Source: an uncultured Eubacteriales bacterium
GTDB taxonomy: Bacteria; Bacillota; Clostridia; Oscillospirales; Oscillospiraceae
Direction: 5' to 3'
DNA: 23,203 nt
Assembly (NCBI GenBank): GCA_934597725.1
Contig: CAKTSK010000030.1
Coordinates: 1-23,203 of the forward strand
The notes below the pieces were generated by a model that was not told the DNA's origin, searched no databases, and saw only the letters and a program-made list of their open reading frames with translations. The position numbers and the translations under genes were made by a program. Shown here one piece after another: positions 20,877-23,203 of this stretch; the stretch's first letter is position 1; the number at the start of each line of letters is the position of its first letter.

Positions 20877-22376
20877 GTGCGCAGTGTGGCGGTGCTGACC
20901 CTCACCGGGGTGCTGTCCCAGGTGGTGGGGTTTGTGTATCGGATCGCCCTCACCCGCCTGGCCGGGGCGGAGGTGATGGGGCTGTATCAGCTGATCCTGC
21001 CGGTGTATTCGGTGCTGCTGAGCCTGACCTCGGTGGGGCTGACCACGGCGGTGTCCAATCTCTCGGCCTGGTACCAGGCCCTGGGGAACCGGCGGGCCAT
21101 CCATCAGGTGCGGGGGCAGGCGGTGAAGCTGTTTTTCCTGCTGGCCCTGGCGCCCTGTTCCCTGCTGCTGCTCTGCTCGGACGGGGCCTCGGTGTATCTG
21201 CTGGGGGACGCCAGGACCCAGCTGGGCCTGCTCCTCCTGGTCCCCTGCCTGCTGCTGACGGGGACGGAAAATTTACAGAAGCATTATTTTTACGGCACCG
21301 GCCGGGTCTGCCCCGCCGCCGTGACGGAGCTGGCCGAGCAGCTCCTGCGGGCGCTGCTGGTGCTGGCCCTGCTGTGGCGGCTGGCCCCCGCCACTGCCGA
21401 GCAGGCGGTGGGGACCATCGTGCTGGGCATGGCCCTGTGCGAGGTGGTCTCGGCCCTCACCCAGACGGTGCTGTTCCGGCTGTCTCTGGGGCCGGCGGAC
21501 CGCCTGCCCGGGGAGCGGCTCTCCCCCAAAGCCCTGCGGGGCAAGATCGGGCGGATCGCCCTGCCTCTGGGGCTGGCGGCCCTGCTGGGGAACCTGCTCT
21601 CCTCGGCCAACGCGGTGCTGCTGCCCCGGCTGCTGGTGCGGGGCGGGATGGACCAGGGGGCGGCGGTGTCGGCCTACGGGGTGACCTTTGGCATGACCCT
21701 GCCCATGCTGCTGGTGCCCACGGCCTTTCTCAGCGCCCTGGGGCTGGTGCTCTCCCCCAAGCTCTCCCGGGCCAGCGCCCTGGGGCAGAAGGGGGTCATT
21801 TGCCGCCAGGTCCGCCGGGCGGTGGGGATGGCCAACCGGGTGCTGATCCCGGCCCTGGCCCTGCTGGCGGTGCTGGGCCGGCCCATCGGCCAGAGCTTGT
21901 ATGGCGACCCCCGGGTGGGAGAGCAGCTGCCGCTGCTGGCCCTGGGCGTGTTGTTTTCCTGCTGGCAAAGCCTGTTTTCCTGTGTCCTCAGCGGCGTGGG
22001 GCGGCAAGGGACCGCCGCGGCGGCGGCGCTGGGGGCCGACGCCTTGCAGCTGGTGCTGACCTGCCTGACCGTGAGCCGGTGGGGCATGGGGGGCTATGGG
22101 GTGGCCTTTGTCCTGTCCTCGCTGGCGGGGGCGTGGATCAGCTGGCGGGGGGTGGCCCGGGCCATCGGGCTGACCCTGCCGGTGTTCGACTGGTTTGCCG
22201 GGCCGACCCTGGCCGCCTGTCTGGCGGCCTCCTGCGGGGGGCTGATGGAGACGGTGCTGCTGGGGGCCGCCCTGGCGGTGCTGCCGGCGGCGGTGGGGGC
22301 CTTGGGCTTTGGGCTGCTGCTGTATCTGGCGGCGCTGCAAGCCATGGGCCTGCCGCCCTTCGGGCCGTCGGGGTAA
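20877..22376 (+). CDS. SpoVB/MATE-type polysaccharide flippase family protein
   Basis: This polytopic protein of about 499 aa belongs to the MOP flippase superfamily, closest in pattern to SpoVB/YtgP/polysaccharide-biosynthesis flippases. The N-terminal stretch GFVYRIALTRLAGAEVMGLY, followed by LILPVYSVLLSLTSVGL, and the central YGTGRVCPAAVTELAEQLLR are typical. About 14 membrane helices are expected. Such proteins move lipid-linked sugars or peptidoglycan precursors across the membrane, and SpoVB acts in spore cortex formation. I chose the GTG at 20877, seven bases after GGGAGG; the upstream ATG at 20862 overlaps that ribosome site. The exact paralogue cannot be set from sequence alone. Confidence 0.82.
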   Translation: MRSVAVLTLTGVLSQVVGFVYRIALTRLAGAEVMGLYQLILPVYSVLLSLTSVGLTTAVSNLSAWYQALGNRRAIHQVRGQAVKLFFLLALAPCSLLLLCSDGASVYLLGDARTQLGLLLLVPCLLLTGTENLQKHYFYGTGRVCPAAVTELAEQLLRALLVLALLWRLAPATAEQAVGTIVLGMALCEVVSALTQTVLFRLSLGPADRLPGERLSPKALRGKIGRIALPLGLAALLGNLLSSANAVLLPRLLVRGGMDQGAAVSAYGVTFGMTLPMLLVPTAFLSALGLVLSPKLSRASALGQKGVICRQVRRAVGMANRVLIPALALLAVLGRPIGQSLYGDPRVGEQLPLLALGVLFSCWQSLFSCVLSGVGRQGTAAAAALGADALQLVLTCLTVSRWGMGGYGVAFVLSSLAGAWISWRGVARAIGLTLPVFDWFAGPTLAACLAASCGGLMETVLLGAALAVLPAAVGALGFGLLLYLAALQAMGLPPFGPSG

Positions 22377-22379
22377 GGG

Positions 22380-22408
22380 TTGCGCCGGGAGCGGAAATGG
22401 GCTACAAT
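22380..22408 (+). promoter_or_regulatory. Promoter of tadA
   Basis: TTGCGC (22380-22385) and TACAAT (22403-22408) are 17 bases apart, just after the flippase stop. tadA can therefore be expressed independently. AGGAGG follows at 22430-22435. Confidence 0.6.
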
Positions 22409-22443
22409 ACGGGCACGGACCACACCGACAGGAGGACGACGGC

Positions 22444-22920
22444 ATGGAGCATGAGGAGTATATGGCCCAGGCGCTGGACCTGGCCCGGGAGGCGGCCGCC
22501 GCCGGCGAGGTGCCGGTGGGCTGCGTGATCGTAGCCCGGAACGGGGAGATCCTGGGCCGGGGACGGAACCGCCGGGAGGAGGACCACAGCCCCCTGGCCC
22601 ACGCGGAGCTGGAGGCCATCGCGGATGCCTGCCGCCGCCACGGGGACTGGCGGCTGAAGGGGGCGCGGCTGTATGTGACCCTGGAGCCTTGCCCCATGTG
22701 CGCGGGGGGGATCATCTCGGCCCGGATCCCAGAGGTCTACTACGGGGCCAAGGACGCGGGCTTTGGGGCCTGCGGGTCGGTGCTGAATCTGTTTGAGGAG
22801 GAGTTCCGCCACCACCCAAAGATCGTGGGGCACATCCTGGAGGAACCCTGTGGGGCTTTGCTGCGGGAGTTCTTTGCGGGGGTGCGGGAAAAACGTCCCG
22901 AAAACTTAAAGATTCTGTAA
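22444..22920 (+). CDS. tadA: tRNA adenosine(34) deaminase
   Basis: This 158-aa enzyme deaminates adenosine 34 to inosine in the anticodon of tRNA-Arg(ACG), allowing it to read CGN codons. The zinc-dependent deaminase motifs are HAE (His53, with Glu55 as proton shuttle) and PCPMCAG (Cys83 and Cys86 as zinc ligands). The N-terminus EEYMAQALDLAREAAAAGEV and the segment GAKDAGFGACGS are characteristic of TadA rather than of cytidine or guanine deaminases. AGGAGG lies eight bases before the ATG. In many Firmicutes the SRP RNA gene and dnaX follow tadA; here a terminator and then the dispersed repeat follow. Confidence 0.94.
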   Translation: MEHEEYMAQALDLAREAAAAGEVPVGCVIVARNGEILGRGRNRREEDHSPLAHAELEAIADACRRHGDWRLKGARLYVTLEPCPMCAGGIISARIPEVYYGAKDAGFGACGSVLNLFEEEFRHHPKIVGHILEEPCGALLREFFAGVREKRPENLKIL

Positions 22921-22959
22921 CATTTGTGGCCTTTTTTTGTAACAAGTCCTTGGTAAGAT

Positions 22960-22973
22960 ACTCTTGCAAGAGT
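22960..22973. repeat. Perfect 14-bp palindrome after tadA
   Basis: ACTCTTGCAAGAGT is its own reverse complement. It lies 40 bases after the tadA stop in an AT-rich stretch without a gene. It may be a protein-binding site or nothing. Confidence 0.35.
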
Positions 22974-23010
22974 CAAGAAAGCTTCTTTTCATTTTTTAAC
23001 CTTCAGAAAG

Positions 23011-23048
23011 ACAGAGCCGGCGAGTGGTTTACGCAGGCTCTGTTTTTC
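23011..23048 (+). terminator. Intrinsic terminator after tadA
   Basis: ACAGAGCC (23011-23018) pairs with GGCTCTGT (23036-23043) around a 17-base loop and is followed by TTTTC. It is the first clear terminator after tadA. Confidence 0.7.
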
Positions 23049-23088
23049 TATGCCGCCGCAGGCGGCTGGCGGGACATCGGACCACGGC

Positions 23089-23203
23089 GGTCAGAAGGCC
23101 GGAGACCAACCGCGTTGGTCTCGAACGACGCCGTTGCCAACGGCCAACGGCGCAGCCGTAGGAGGCGACCTTAGACGCCGACCACCGAACGCCTGCCAGC
23201 GGG
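23089..23203 (-). repeat. 115-bp dispersed repeat, copy B (inverted)
   Basis: Read on the minus strand, this block matches 99-213 over its full length with about eight substitutions. It keeps the hairpin GAGACCAAC-CGC-GTTGGTCTC (23102-23122). A further three-base-loop hairpin, GCCGCC-GCA-GGCGGC, lies beside it at 23052-23066. The match runs to the window edge, so the repeat probably continues beyond it. Confidence 0.85.

Noticed and set aside
22921..23050. SRP RNA gene (ffs) after tadA
   Set aside because: That gene often follows tadA in Firmicutes, but the conserved GGAAGCAG-type apical loop is not present here. The stretch contains a terminator instead.

Overview
The window looks like chromosome from a high-GC, low-oxygen, gut-type Firmicute, most likely an Oscillospiraceae (Flavonifractor/Lawsonibacter-like) Clostridium. 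This rests on the holB-ricT pair, a SpoVB-type flippase, SLH-anchored surface proteins, a crt-hbd pair of the butyrate pathway, and GC-rich codon use with strong AGGAGG ribosome sites. The taxon is an inference from gene content, not a sequence match.

Layout, left to right. Positions 1-310 hold a non-coding array of short hairpins, nearly all with three-base loops, and include a 115-bp block (99-213) that recurs in inverted orientation at the right edge (23089-23203). Next on the + strand come holB (clamp-loader delta'), ricT (PSP1/YaaT), a cation diffusion facilitator, and an overlapping ppx-ppk polyphosphate operon preceded by a Pho-box-like direct repeat. Directly after ppk lies a lower-GC insert: an HTH + AAA-ATPase-like + PD-(D/E)XK protein, flanked on its far side by a decayed second copy of the ppk 3' end. 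A minus-strand triple-SLH surface protein follows.

The centre (10.6-15.3 kb) carries an ECF sigma factor, an overlapping small single-TM protein (probable anti-sigma factor) and a CPBP intramembrane protease, apparently one operon. After it comes an exported M3-family oligopeptidase with a C-terminal SLH-like region. A second lower-GC patch (about 15.4-16.9 kb) encodes a solitary HipA-like kinase with its own near-consensus promoter. A VanZ-like membrane protein and the crt-hbd operon follow on the minus strand. The right end returns to the + strand with an EamA transporter, a SpoVB/MATE-type flippase and tadA.

The core genes are conventional. The most unusual material is the accessory DNA: the hairpin-array repeat at both window edges, the 2-kb AAA-ATPase insert with its duplicated host-gene tail, the possible sigma/anti-sigma/protease circuit, and the lone HipA-like kinase.
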